The notes under the pieces were generated by a model. It was not told where the DNA came from. It worked only from the letters and a program-made list of their open reading frames with translations, and ran no database searches. From JBBECJ01 sp963763325 (lineage in GTDB: Bacteria; Chloroflexota; Chloroflexia; Thermomicrobiales; CFX8), in assembly GCA_963763325.1 (NCBI GenBank), contig CAVXOL010000025.1, positions 305,373 through 369,372 on the forward strand: DNA of 64,000 bases, in the 5' to 3' direction. Positions 36,738-45,616 of this stretch are shown piece by piece. Numbering within the stretch: position 1 is the stretch's first letter; the number at the start of each line of letters is the position of its first letter. The translations under genes and the position numbers were made by a program.

Positions 36738-36890
36738 CTAGATCAGGAACAGCGCTCCAACCACGATAATAACGGCGACGATTGAAACCATTGCCCAGAG
36801 TCCGATATTGAACCCCATCATCTCGCGTTCACGGTTCTGCTGTTTTTCGGCCTTCGTCGGCTCTACGTTCTCGCGTGCATGTTCGTCCAT
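36738..36890 (-). CDS. Small single-span membrane protein
   Basis: A 50-residue product: a charged N-terminus (MDEHARENVEPTKAEKQQNR) followed by one C-terminal membrane helix, IGLWAMVSIVAVIIVVGALF. GAGGGAG lies just before the ATG. The stop is 10 bases from the stop of the GGDEF protein, so the genes converge. No family recognised; tail-anchored topology is likely. Confidence 0.6.
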   Translation of the reverse strand: MDEHARENVEPTKAEKQQNREREMMGFNIGLWAMVSIVAVIIVVGALFLI

Positions 36891-36989
36891 GGCTCCCTCT
36901 CCTGGCTGGTCCAGCCGTAGATTCGCTGAGTACCTGGAGACGACAGGCGCAGTCTATGTGCCACCGCCCATCTCGATAGCCAACATGCC

Positions 36990-37802
36990 TCACGGAAGCA
37001 GATGCGTCCACGATTCGGTCGCGAACTTGGTCTCGACCAGTTCCTCGGCCTCGGCCCGTTCGGCGGCAGTGACCGCGCCGTTGACTGCGCCCGTACGACG
37101 AACAAACGTCTCGGTCATCCGCTCGATGATCGTCTCTCGCGGCAGGTTGGTTTGCTGCCGAAGTGGCCCGACCCGCTTGTCGGCGCTACGCAGCCCTTTG
37201 TCGGACAGCTTCTCCTGACCGATCCGCAGCGTCCGCAGCATGGCCGGCATGTTCATGTCATAGGCCATTGTCGTGTGGTGCAGGACACCGCCGAACCGTC
37301 GCGCCTGGGCAGCGCCACCGATCTTGCCGCCGGCAGATGTGATGTCGTTGAGTGGCGCATACCAGGCATCGATGCCCAGCTCTCGCAACGCGTCAACGAC
37401 CCACGAGTCGAAGAACGCGTAGGACTGTGGAAACGACAGCCCCTCGACGAACGCAGGCGGAACGTGGATCGAGTAGGTAATTGCCAGCGGTGGCTCAATG
37501 AACATTGCGCCACCGCCGCTGATCCGCCGAACAAGCTGGATGCCGTCCTCGCGTGCGTTGTCGACCTGGACCTCATTGCGGACCGACTGGAAGCGCCCCA
37601 GCACGACACACGGCGCGCTCCAAGCCCAGAAGCGAAGCGTCGGCTTTCGTCCACCCCGTCCAACGGTCTTCGTCAGCACTTCGTCAAGGGCCAGATTCAT
37701 CGGGGGAACTTCAGCGACGGCGGGGATCAACTCCCACTGATACGCATTCCAGCGCTCGTCGACCTCAGCCGGATAGAGCGCCTTATGCTCTGTTGTCGTC
37801 AT
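36990..37802 (-). CDS. lplA: Lipoate-protein ligase A family (catalytic domain)
   Basis: A 270-residue biotin/lipoate ligase-fold enzyme that attaches lipoate (or octanoate) to E2 and H proteins. RRISGGGAMFI is the lipoyl-binding loop, and SAGGKIGGAAQARRFGGVLH contains the conserved lysine. ETIIERMTETFVRRTG is the C-terminal helix. It lacks the C-terminal accessory domain of E. coli LplA, but that domain is encoded by the gene immediately upstream, whose stop overlaps this ATG (ATGA). The split recalls the two-component LplA/LplB of Thermoplasma. Confidence 0.88.
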   Translation of the reverse strand: MTTTEHKALYPAEVDERWNAYQWELIPAVAEVPPMNLALDEVLTKTVGRGGRKPTLRFWAWSAPCVVLGRFQSVRNEVQVDNAREDGIQLVRRISGGGAMFIEPPLAITYSIHVPPAFVEGLSFPQSYAFFDSWVVDALRELGIDAWYAPLNDITSAGGKIGGAAQARRFGGVLHHTTMAYDMNMPAMLRTLRIGQEKLSDKGLRSADKRVGPLRQQTNLPRETIIERMTETFVRRTGAVNGAVTAAERAEAEELVETKFATESWTHLLP

Positions 37803-38074
37803 GCCAGCCCCCTTCGCAGCGCGATCGCGACCGCCTCGGGTGAGAAGCCAAGCATTTCGGTCCCCTCCGGGATCGACGCCTCGACGGCCCGCGCTATCTC
37901 GCTCTCACCACTCGCAACCTCCAGCCCCTCGACTGCGCCAACAATCGCGTCCAGCGCCTCCTCGGGGTACAGGAAGAAGTCGCCCGAGACGACGACATCG
38001 GCGAATCGATTGTCCCGGACGCGGAAGTCTGCGACAACCAGCTTGCCCCCAGGAGTCTTGTACTCACCGTGCAT
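37799..38074 (-). CDS. Lipoate-protein ligase accessory (C-terminal-domain) protein
   Basis: A 91-residue protein starting MHGEYKTPGGKLVVADFRVR, the usual beginning of the stand-alone lipoate ligase C-terminal domain (LplB type). DVVVSGDFFLYPEEALDAI and GFSPEAVAIALRRGL complete it. In archaeal systems this subunit is needed for lipoate adenylation by the catalytic part. It overlaps lplA by 4 bases, so the two are translated together. The ATG at 38074 has GGAG upstream and matches the domain boundary; the in-frame extension to 38125 is rejected. Confidence 0.82.
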   Translation of the reverse strand: MHGEYKTPGGKLVVADFRVRDNRFADVVVSGDFFLYPEEALDAIVGAVEGLEVASGESEIARAVEASIPEGTEMLGFSPEAVAIALRRGLA

Positions 38075-38133
38075 GACAACCACTCCAATTACAACGATAC
38101 AGTTGCACTCTTCAAAGCCAACCACGCTACAGG

Positions 38134-39633
38134 CTATTCAATTTCTGCCAGGCTGCCGACGGTTGCGAACAGTTCGACCGTAGCGGGATCCTCACCGACG
38201 GCAATCGTCACCTCGGCATGCGCGTCGCCGGTAGCTTCGATCAAATCGATGAACGTGAAGCCGCCTCCGATAATCTGGCCTGCGGTGTTGTAGGCGACGG
38301 CATAGACTTCAACATCGCTCAGGTCCCGGTCGAGGCTGTTCCGGATCGTTCCGGTCACGCTCGGGCCGAATTCGTCTGGAACGTAGGCGACGTCAACTGG
38401 CGTCAGGAAATCCGCCTGAATGGCCGTCTCGCTGAAGTAGCGACCGAGTATCTCGAACTCAAGCCTTTCCGCTGTTGTTTCAGCGGGAAGATAGAACGAG
38501 CCGCCCAATCCGAGCCGCTCGCCCGGCAGCAGCAGTGAGATGAATGACGAATAGACGCCAAGTACCGAGCCATCGGCGGCGTAGGCAGTCGCCTGATAGG
38601 CAGTCGTTTCGGCGGCAAGACCGCTGTTGGGGTTCTCGACGACGATGCCCCAACCCAACTCATTCTCGAACGCAGACGGCCCGAACCCGTCGGCAACAAT
38701 CGCCAGCGGCTCCGCATTCGGGAACGCCGTATCGTTGATGCCGAAGATCGTCAGGCTCGTCACGACGGGGTAGAGCTCGACCGATGCGGGTTCCTCCGAC
38801 GAGGCGACGGTGACCTCGACGCCGGTCGTCCCGCCGGCCAGAATGAACGACACGAACGTGTAACCACCGCCGATGATCGCTCCCGTCTCATCGTACCCGA
38901 CAGCGAATACCTCGAAATCCTGCAACGGCACGTCTGATGTCGTGCTGATCACGCCGGTTGCGGATGGAAACAGACTGTCGTGGTAATACCTGATGAGGTC
39001 GACAGTGAAGCCAGGATCGAGCTCCTGCTCGACCGCTTCGCCGGCACTCATTTCGACGACGATCGAATCGGCGTCGCGGCCGGATGGGATGAAGATCGAG
39101 CCTCCAACGCCGATCCGCTGCCCGGGCAGCACGTAGTCCAGGTAGCCGGTGTCAGTTTCCAGCATATCCGCGCCCTGGTAGACCGTGACTCGATATTCGG
39201 AGTTGATAACGGCATTGTCAGCGTCCGGATTCTGGACAATGAATCCGTATGCAACCTCGTCGTATGACTGGACTTCGCCGAATCCCTGCTGTACGACTTC
39301 CAGTGTGACAGGAGCGCCATCTTCGCCGGATACCGTCGCAGTCGCTGTCGGTGGCTGAGTCGCGATCGGGCGGATCGGCGCCGTAACGGTCGCACGCGGC
39401 GTCGACGTTGGCGTCGCGGCTGGCGTCGCAGGTGAAGCAACGACGCTCGGCCGTGCCGTTGGCGACGCAACACTTGCCAGGCTGGTCGAGGTTACCTCGG
39501 CGGTCGCAGTCGATGACACTGCAGAAGTAGAAACGGTTGCCGTCACTCCGTCGTCGTCGCCGTCACCACCCGCACAGGCAACCAGCACCGTGCAGGCCAC
39601 CAGCCACACCGACAACTGTCGGACCAGACGCAT
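38134..39633 (-). CDS. Putative lipoprotein with two tandem homologous domains
   Basis: A 499-residue exported protein. The N-terminus MRLVRQLSVWLVACTVLVAC carries a lipobox-like VLVAC, followed by a Thr/Ser/Ala/Pro-rich linker to about residue 100. Two related domains follow, roughly 105-300 and 310-495. They share VLPGQRIGVGGSIFIP versus LLPGERLGLGGSFYLP, EVFAVGYDETGAIIGGGYTF versus EVYAVAYNTAGQIIGGGFTF, and PASVELYPVV versus PATVELFATV. The linker suggests surface exposure. The domain is not recognised; similar repeats occur in Chloroflexota lipoproteins. It is divergent from the acylase gene at 39819. Confidence 0.72.
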   Translation of the reverse strand: MRLVRQLSVWLVACTVLVACAGGDGDDDGVTATVSTSAVSSTATAEVTSTSLASVASPTARPSVVASPATPAATPTSTPRATVTAPIRPIATQPPTATATVSGEDGAPVTLEVVQQGFGEVQSYDEVAYGFIVQNPDADNAVINSEYRVTVYQGADMLETDTGYLDYVLPGQRIGVGGSIFIPSGRDADSIVVEMSAGEAVEQELDPGFTVDLIRYYHDSLFPSATGVISTTSDVPLQDFEVFAVGYDETGAIIGGGYTFVSFILAGGTTGVEVTVASSEEPASVELYPVVTSLTIFGINDTAFPNAEPLAIVADGFGPSAFENELGWGIVVENPNSGLAAETTAYQATAYAADGSVLGVYSSFISLLLPGERLGLGGSFYLPAETTAERLEFEILGRYFSETAIQADFLTPVDVAYVPDEFGPSVTGTIRNSLDRDLSDVEVYAVAYNTAGQIIGGGFTFIDLIEATGDAHAEVTIAVGEDPATVELFATVGSLAEIE

Positions 39634-39818
39634 TCATCACACCCGTTTCATCATCCGCCAGCTGAGCCGCACCCCACCCCGACATCAGCCGAAGTCGCGG
39701 GCGAGTATATGCCACCTGACCAGCGACGCGCAGATCGTCGGGTACGAATCCAGATGCCACGAATGCGGTTATGATGCGCGCGACGAGCCTGTCGGCCAGG
39801 TGAGATGAGGAGAGAGTG

Positions 39819-42149
39819 ATGGCGACCCAGATCGGACGTGATGCGTTTGAGGCAGCCCTCCCGGATGTAACCAGCACGCTGGCGATCCCCGGACTGGAGC
39901 AGCCAGTCGAGATCATCCGCGACCACTACGGTATCCCGCACATCAGGGCCGCTTCGGCCCACGACGCCTTCTTCGCGCAGGGTTTCGTCCACGGCCAGGA
40001 CCGGCTCTGGCAGATGGAGTTCGACCGTCGCCGCGCCGAGGGCCGCTGGGCTGAGTGCGCCGGCTCAGCCGCGATCGACCAGGACCGTTTCATGCGCCGC
40101 GCACGGATCGCTGAGTCTGCGAAGGTCGACTACGACGCGTTCGACGACGAGACGAAAGCGATGTGTGACGCGTACACAGCCGGCGTCAACGCGTTTATCA
40201 ACTCAACCAGCACACTTCCGGTCGAGTACAGCCTGCTCGACCTCCAGCCTCGGGAGTGGGAGCCGTGGATCTCTGGCGCAATCTTCAAGGTCCGGCACAT
40301 CCTGATGGGCCTCTGGGGGCAGAAGCTATGGCGAGCGCGGATTCTCAACGCGCACGGCCCGGAAGGAGTCGCCAGCATCGGCGTCCGTGGCGCTGATGAC
40401 GGCATCGTCATTGTCCCGCCCGGCCAGGAGTATCAGGCAGCGCTGGCAGACCTCGATGAGCTGATGCCCGGCGTCGCTGCCCTCTCGGAAACGCCCGAAT
40501 TCGGCGGCTCCAACAATTGGGCGGTCCACGGCAGCCGGACCCACTCCGGAAAGCCACTTGTCGCTGGCGACCCGCATCGCTTCCTGGACGTTCCCAGCGT
40601 CTATTACCAGTCCCACATCGCCTGTCCCGAATGGGATGTCATCGGCTACAACTTCGCCGGAGTCCCAGGCTTCCCGCACTTCGCGCACAACGAGCATGTC
40701 GCATGGTGCATCACCCACGCCTCGGCTGACTACCAGGACCTCTACGTCGAGCGGTTCCGGCCAGCAAACGGTGGCTTCGAGTACGAGTTCCAGGGAGAAT
40801 GGCACGCGGCCGACTGCGCGAACGAGACGATCGAGGTGCGCGGCGGAGAACCAGTAACCTGCCAGGTGGCCGTCACGCGACATGGGCCAGTCATCGTCGG
40901 CGAGCCGGCCAGCGGTCACGCGATTGCCCTGCGCTACACGGCGATTGACGGCCCGAATCCTGGCATGACCTGCTATCTCCCGCAACTTCGCGCGACCAAC
41001 CTCGATGAGCTCGACGCGGCGATGCGCGACTGGGTCGACCCTTGCAACAGCATGACGATGGCTGACGTTGACGGCAACATTGGCTACCTGCACCGCGGCC
41101 GGGTTCCGGTCCGTAGCCGCGCCAACGGCTGGCTGCCGGTGCCAGGCTGGACTGGCGAGCACGAGTGGCAGGGTGACATCCCCTTTGAGGAACTGCCACG
41201 GCTCCGCAACCCTGACACCGGGTTCGTCGCGACCGCCAATAATCGCGTCGTCGGCGACGATTATCCACACTACCTCTCGCTCGACTACGCGCCACCACAC
41301 CGCGCGATGCGAGTCGTCGCCCGATTGAGTGAGTTGCAGGATGCGACGATCGACGATATGAGCGCCGTCCACAACGATCGCATCTCGCTCCCCAGCCGTC
41401 CGTTCGTGACGGCGCTCGGATCAATCACAACCGATGACGAGCGCGCCGCCGAAGCCCTCCGCCGTCTCCAGGGCTGGGACGGTGACATGGACAAGGGTCA
41501 GGTCGCGCCGGCAATCTACGTTGCCACTCGCGAACACCTCGCGCGTCTGGTTGCAACTCGCCCGTTCCTCTCCACTCTGAAGGAGAACCCATACTCCGGA
41601 GAGCCGGCGCCGATGGGTGTCGAAGCGCGTCTCTGGGCAGCGATCTCAGGCATGATGAGCGACAATGACACGACGCTGCTCGCCGACGGAGAGAGCTGGC
41701 AGGACCTCCTCTCCCAGGCACTCTCGAACGCCGTCGCAATGCTCACCGAGCGTCTCGGCAGCGACATGGACGGTTGGCAGTGGGGCAAGCTCCACACGAC
41801 CCGCCCGATCCACACACTGTCCGGTATCTTCCCTTATCTGGCAGAGACCCTCAACCCGCCGTCCGTTTCGATTGGGGGTGACGGTGACACTGTCCAGGCC
41901 GCTGGAACCTTCCCCGGCCAGAACTTCCACGTCAACGGAACCTCGGTGACCCGCTACGCTTTCGACCTCGGTGACTGGGACAACTCCGCCTGGGTCGTTC
42001 CGCTCGGTTCGTCTGGCCACCCAGGTAGCCCGCACTTCGCCGACCAGGCGGTTGACTGGAGCGAGGTCCGCCTCAATCCGATGCTCTACTCCTGGGACAA
42101 GATCACGGCCCGCTCTGAAACGACACAGCGCCTGGAACCCGGCAACTGA
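39819..42149 (+). CDS. Penicillin acylase family protein (Ntn hydrolase)
   Basis: A 776-residue member of the penicillin G/cephalosporin acylase family, which cleaves itself into alpha and beta chains. The catalytic serine that becomes the beta-chain N-terminus is in EFGGSNNWAVHGSRT, after an alpha chain of about 230 residues that starts VEIIRDHYGIPHIRA. HNEHVAWCITHASADYQDLY and NNRVVGDDYPHYLS are conserved segments. ATG 39819 follows AGGAG; GTG 39816 is equally possible. There is no signal peptide, unlike many family members, so a cytoplasmic acylase is suggested. Relatives act on beta-lactams, acyl-homoserine lactones or amides. Confidence 0.9.
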   Translation: MATQIGRDAFEAALPDVTSTLAIPGLEQPVEIIRDHYGIPHIRAASAHDAFFAQGFVHGQDRLWQMEFDRRRAEGRWAECAGSAAIDQDRFMRRARIAESAKVDYDAFDDETKAMCDAYTAGVNAFINSTSTLPVEYSLLDLQPREWEPWISGAIFKVRHILMGLWGQKLWRARILNAHGPEGVASIGVRGADDGIVIVPPGQEYQAALADLDELMPGVAALSETPEFGGSNNWAVHGSRTHSGKPLVAGDPHRFLDVPSVYYQSHIACPEWDVIGYNFAGVPGFPHFAHNEHVAWCITHASADYQDLYVERFRPANGGFEYEFQGEWHAADCANETIEVRGGEPVTCQVAVTRHGPVIVGEPASGHAIALRYTAIDGPNPGMTCYLPQLRATNLDELDAAMRDWVDPCNSMTMADVDGNIGYLHRGRVPVRSRANGWLPVPGWTGEHEWQGDIPFEELPRLRNPDTGFVATANNRVVGDDYPHYLSLDYAPPHRAMRVVARLSELQDATIDDMSAVHNDRISLPSRPFVTALGSITTDDERAAEALRRLQGWDGDMDKGQVAPAIYVATREHLARLVATRPFLSTLKENPYSGEPAPMGVEARLWAAISGMMSDNDTTLLADGESWQDLLSQALSNAVAMLTERLGSDMDGWQWGKLHTTRPIHTLSGIFPYLAETLNPPSVSIGGDGDTVQAAGTFPGQNFHVNGTSVTRYAFDLGDWDNSAWVVPLGSSGHPGSPHFADQAVDWSEVRLNPMLYSWDKITARSETTQRLEPGN

Positions 42150-42162
42150 TAGAGAGTAGAGC

Positions 42163-42651
42163 ATGACGCCACAACAGCAGGAGCTGATTGCCAAATACCG
42201 CGCGGTGCCGGACATCCTGCACGGGTTGATCGCAGGCATCTCCGACGACGATGGACGCGTCGCCGGAGCGGGAGACGACGCATGGTCGGTCGTCGAGATC
42301 GTCTGCCACCTGCGCGATGCCGAGACTCGATCGATCGACCGCACACGGCGCATGCGCGACGAAGCTCATCCGACGCTGCTCGGCTATGACGAACAGGAAC
42401 TCGCCCGGTTGGGGCAGTACCGGGACCAATCACTTGCCGAAGTGACGGCATCGTTCGTCGCGCTACGCGCCGTGCACGCCAGCGAACTCGAAGCACTCGG
42501 CGAACAGGAATGGTCGTCCGGCGCAACCCACAATCAGATGGGCGAGTTGACGATTCAGACCATCACGCACCATATGACGTTCCATGACGCGGTCCATCTG
42601 GCACAGATCGGTCGCCGCGTCGCTGAGTTGCGGGAGCAGGCGACCGGCTGA
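42163..42651 (+). CDS. DinB-like superfamily protein
   Basis: A 162-residue four-helix protein of the DinB/YfiT-like superfamily, a metal-binding fold used by thiol-dependent transferases. The candidate metal ligands are the histidine in VEIVCHLRDAE and those in ITHHMTFHDAVHLAQIGR. It starts 13 bases after the acylase stop, so it is probably in the same operon. No substrate can be suggested. Confidence 0.85.
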   Translation: MTPQQQELIAKYRAVPDILHGLIAGISDDDGRVAGAGDDAWSVVEIVCHLRDAETRSIDRTRRMRDEAHPTLLGYDEQELARLGQYRDQSLAEVTASFVALRAVHASELEALGEQEWSSGATHNQMGELTIQTITHHMTFHDAVHLAQIGRRVAELREQATG

Positions 42652-42679
42652 GTCGAATCCTGACCAGAATGGAGACACT

Positions 42680-42700
42680 GGGGCGGCGTCTGGCCGCCCC
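42680..42700 (+). terminator. Hairpin after the acylase-DinB pair
   Basis: GGGGCGGC and its complement with a 5-base loop, about 29 bases after the DinB stop. No T-run follows. It fits an operon end. Confidence 0.5.
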
Positions 42701-42822
42701 GGTGTTCGTCTGCCGTCAGACCCAACCGCTCTGATACCCGCAGGGACGGGATGGCATCATTGGAGTAGGGAATACCGAGCTACGGTGCAGCATGCGCCGG
42801 AACATTCCCCGGAGGAACATCG

Positions 42823-43272
42823 ATGGCATCCCTTGAACAACAGGCGTTCGCGGAACATCTACGATCGGTCGCGCAGTGGCGACGCGACAAGATGCAGGAG
42901 TTCGATCCTGACCCACGCAACCTTCGATCTGCCGCCGGGCTGGACGAGTTGGCCGACTACTGGCTGTCGTTGCCCGAAGATGACGAACGCGTCGTCGAGA
43001 TGATTGGCCTGACCTTTCTGGGCCAGATGTTTCGACCAGGCCAGCGGACCGAGTGGGAGATACCACGCTTCCGCTTCTACCACGAGGAATCTACCGTCGA
43101 AGGGTTTCTGGCCCGATTGGTCGAGCTCGCCCGTCAGGACGCCGCCGAGACCGATCCTATCGGCCTGCCAATGGTGGCCGGCGACAATCCGTGGGCGAAC
43201 CGGCCAACACGTGTCTACATCGTCGCGCCTGAAGATGACACACCCGACTCCTCCGACGCGTTCGAAAGGTAA
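42823..43272 (+). CDS. Hypothetical protein
   Basis: Not recognised. A 149-residue soluble protein starting MASLEQQAFAEHLRSVAQWR, mostly helical by composition, with DELADYWLSLPEDDERVVEM and a Pro/Asp-rich end. CCGGAGG lies 7 bases before the ATG. It is 8 bases upstream of the TPR gene, so the two are probably co-expressed and may function together. Confidence 0.65.
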   Translation: MASLEQQAFAEHLRSVAQWRRDKMQEFDPDPRNLRSAAGLDELADYWLSLPEDDERVVEMIGLTFLGQMFRPGQRTEWEIPRFRFYHEESTVEGFLARLVELARQDAAETDPIGLPMVAGDNPWANRPTRVYIVAPEDDTPDSSDAFER

Positions 43273-43280
43273 CGATCCCG

Positions 43281-43844
43281 ATGGCAAAGCTCCCTGACAT
43301 CAGCGAGGCGGTTGCGTTTGACGAGAACCTGCGGGAGATTCCCCGCTGGCCGGAACGCATTGCCTACGCGATCAGGCGTGGCCGTAAGCAGTTGCAGCAA
43401 GCCCGCGATGATGGAAACGAAACCCAGATTCTGCGGACACTCGGCTACCTGACCGACGCGTGCCGCGTTTATGGGGAACTCGACAGCGCTGTCGCCTACG
43501 GCCAGGAGGCGGTCGAACGCTCCCGCACGACAGGCAACCGCAACGCCGAAGTCGCCAACCTCGTTCGCCTTGGTGAGGCATACAAGTATCGTGAAGAACA
43601 TGCCATCGCGGAGCCGTTGTTCCGTGAGGCGCTCGACCTGACGGCTGATGGAGACGCCGAGATGCTGCGTGACTTTGCCCTCCAGCATCTGGGAAAGTGC
43701 CTGCTTGAGATGGGCCGATATGACGAGGCGATCGCACACCTCGAAGAGGCACTCGCACTCCGCCGGGCAAAGACAAACCAACCATTGATCGAGTCGAGTG
43801 AGCAGGCGCTTGCGCTGGCCCGGACGCGAATGGCCGCAGAATAA
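43281..43844 (+). CDS. Tetratricopeptide-repeat protein
   Basis: A 187-residue protein made mostly of TPR units. Clear examples are TLGYLTDACRVYGELDSAVA then YGQEAVERSRTTG, LVRLGEAYKYREEHAIAEPL then FREALDLT, and LQHLGKCLLEMGRYDEAIAH then LEEALALRR. TPR domains mediate protein-protein contacts. There is no signal peptide. It follows the hypothetical gene by 8 bases and converges with trpS. Confidence 0.82.
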   Translation: MAKLPDISEAVAFDENLREIPRWPERIAYAIRRGRKQLQQARDDGNETQILRTLGYLTDACRVYGELDSAVAYGQEAVERSRTTGNRNAEVANLVRLGEAYKYREEHAIAEPLFREALDLTADGDAEMLRDFALQHLGKCLLEMGRYDEAIAHLEEALALRRAKTNQPLIESSEQALALARTRMAAE

Positions 43845-43901
43845 GAAAGCGGGACCGGTATTCAACCGACCCCGCTGCCAGTACGCTGTCAGATCCGACG
43901 A

Positions 43902-44933
43902 TCACACACTCAAACTGATACCGGTGACATCCCTGACGCGCTCCATCTTCGGGACGGCGATTTCACGCGCACGATCCCGTCCGCGAGCGAGGATTCGTAT
44001 CAGTTCGCCCGGGTCAGACGTCAGGTCGGCCAGCCGCTGCTGAATCGGCGCCATGTGCTCGACGAGGGCGTCGCCCATCTCGCGCTTGAAGGTGCCGTAC
44101 CCGGCTCCGTCGTAACGCCGTTCCAGCTCGGACACCGGAACATCAGTCATCAGCGAGTAGATCGTCAGCAGGTTGGTCAACGCCGGCTTGTCCTCACGCG
44201 CGACGATATCGCTGCCAGAATCGGTGACAGCCCGGTTGATCTTGCGCCGGATTTCGTCCGGAGTGTCCTGGAAGGCGATGTAGCTGCCTGGCGTACCAGA
44301 CTTACTCATTTTCTTCGTCGGGTCATCCAGGCTCATGATTCTGGCGCCCTCGGCCTCGATATCGGCCTCCGGGATAACGAACGTCTCGCCGAAGGTCGCG
44401 TTGAAACGGATGGCGACATCGCGTGCCAGCTCGATGTGCTGGCGCTGGTCCTCGCCAACGGGCACCGAGTTGGTGTCGTAGAGCAGGATGTCCGACGCCA
44501 TCAGGACCGGATAGAACAGTAGCCCGGACCCTGCCCGTTCGTCGCCGCGTCCCTTGTCCTTCCACTGCGTCATCCGGTTCAACTCGCCAAACATCGCCTG
44601 GGTCGATAGCGTCCAGGTCAGCTCCGTGTGCTCGGGTACGTCACCCTGCGCGAAGAGGAGCGCGACTTCCGGATCGATCCCACACGCCAGCAGGACCGCC
44701 GCCAGGTCGAGCGTCCGTTGGCGCAAGTCCGCCGGGTCATACGGCACTGTCATCGCGTGCAGGTTGACGATCGAGTGGATACTTTGATGCTGGTACTGCT
44801 GCTTTGTCCAGCGCTTGATCGCGCCGAGATAGTTTCCCAGCGTTGTCGCCCCACTCGGCTGAATACCCGAAAACACACGACGCTTTGCGGCCGATTCCGT
44901 CATCGTTTGTGGCCTTGCTTCAGTCACTACCAT
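43902..44933 (-). CDS. trpS: Tryptophanyl-tRNA synthetase
   Basis: A class I aminoacyl-tRNA synthetase of about 343 residues that charges tRNA-Trp. FSGIQPSGATTLGNYLGAIK contains the HIGH-type motif (LGNY), and TKKMSKSGTPGS is KMSKS. SIVNLHAMTVPYDP, GEDQRQHIELARDVA and ASDILLYDTNSVPVGEDQ are conserved. ATG 44933 with AGGAG upstream is used; GTG 44936 directly before it is also possible. A T-box element lies about 155 bases upstream on the same strand, which would couple expression to uncharged tRNA-Trp. Confidence 0.95.
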   Translation of the reverse strand: MVVTEARPQTMTESAAKRRVFSGIQPSGATTLGNYLGAIKRWTKQQYQHQSIHSIVNLHAMTVPYDPADLRQRTLDLAAVLLACGIDPEVALLFAQGDVPEHTELTWTLSTQAMFGELNRMTQWKDKGRGDERAGSGLLFYPVLMASDILLYDTNSVPVGEDQRQHIELARDVAIRFNATFGETFVIPEADIEAEGARIMSLDDPTKKMSKSGTPGSYIAFQDTPDEIRRKINRAVTDSGSDIVAREDKPALTNLLTIYSLMTDVPVSELERRYDGAGYGTFKREMGDALVEHMAPIQQRLADLTSDPGELIRILARGRDRAREIAVPKMERVRDVTGISLSV

Positions 44934-45087
44934 CACGGTTCTCCTATCTCAGTACTCACGCTGCGTGGCAGGTTACTCACCGCCAGCACGCCAGCGCGCC
45001 CGGCTGAATTCCAGCGGCGTCATACGATGTCGGTTGCTCAACGCAATTGCTACCATCGACGTTGTCATTTCCATTACCACGGACAAC

Positions 45088-45245
45088 AAAAAACCCCCGT
45101 CCCTGACAGGGACGAGGGCGCGCTTGCGCTCCCGCGGTACCACCCTGGTTGACGTCCACGTCCCACGCCGAACGCGGGAAGGTCCATCCACCTCGACTCC
45201 AGCTAACGGCGGAGTTCCCGGCGCAGTCTACTCAGCTCTCAGCAA
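45088..45245 (-). promoter_or_regulatory. T-box leader of trpS
   Basis: Read on the minus strand, AGGGTGGTACCGCGG (45132-45146) is the T-box antiterminator sequence that pairs with the tRNA acceptor end. It is followed by a terminator, CGTCCC-TGTCA-GGGACG with GGGGG and six T residues (45088-45118). Upstream, GAGTAG and CCGTTA correspond to the end of stem I and the stem II region. The specifier loop is not clear: CTGAGTAG would read CTGGAGTAG (Trp codon TGG) if one G were missing. Further 5' the sequence is CTGA/TCAG-rich repeat, so the full stem I is not recognisable. Confidence 0.85.
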
Positions 45246-45525
45246 TCAGTCGTCAGCCATCAGCCTGTCAGTCCGTGAATAACGGGGCGTCCCGTTCCTG
45301 ACCGTGTGCCTGGCCGAAGACTGATAGCTGACGGCTATCAGCTTTTCAATGCGCAACTCCCGGGTCCATTCCACGACTGCCTGTGTGCCGGTCTCACACC
45401 ACTCACCGGCTCGCTGGTCACCGCGCTGTCGCGTACTCGTCCCGATCATCATCGAATGACGATTCACTTGCCGCGCATCGTAGCAACTGCAGCCGTATTC
45501 TGTCAACGCACGGAAACGAAACGCC

Positions 45526-45601
45526 GTGAGCCGCAGTCAAAGACCTCTCCGGCTTGACCAACGAGGGGCTACCGCCGGAGAGGTCCTTGACTGCGGCTCA
45601 C
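45526..45601. repeat. 27-base inverted repeat (26 of 27 paired)
   Basis: Arms 45526-45552 and 45575-45601 match as reverse complements except at one base and enclose a 22-base loop. Each arm starts GTGAGCCGCAGTCAA (or the complement). It lies between the trpS leader and the stop of the next minus-strand gene. There is no T-run. It may be a terminator for the 45617 gene or a small mobile-type repeat. Confidence 0.75.
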
Positions 45602-45616
45602 GACGTCGGATGGACG

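Noticed and set aside
37002..38183. Plus-strand open frame of 393 codons opposite the lipoate ligase pair
   Set aside because: A codon-bias shadow; the minus-strand genes there have clear motifs, start overlaps and ribosome sites.
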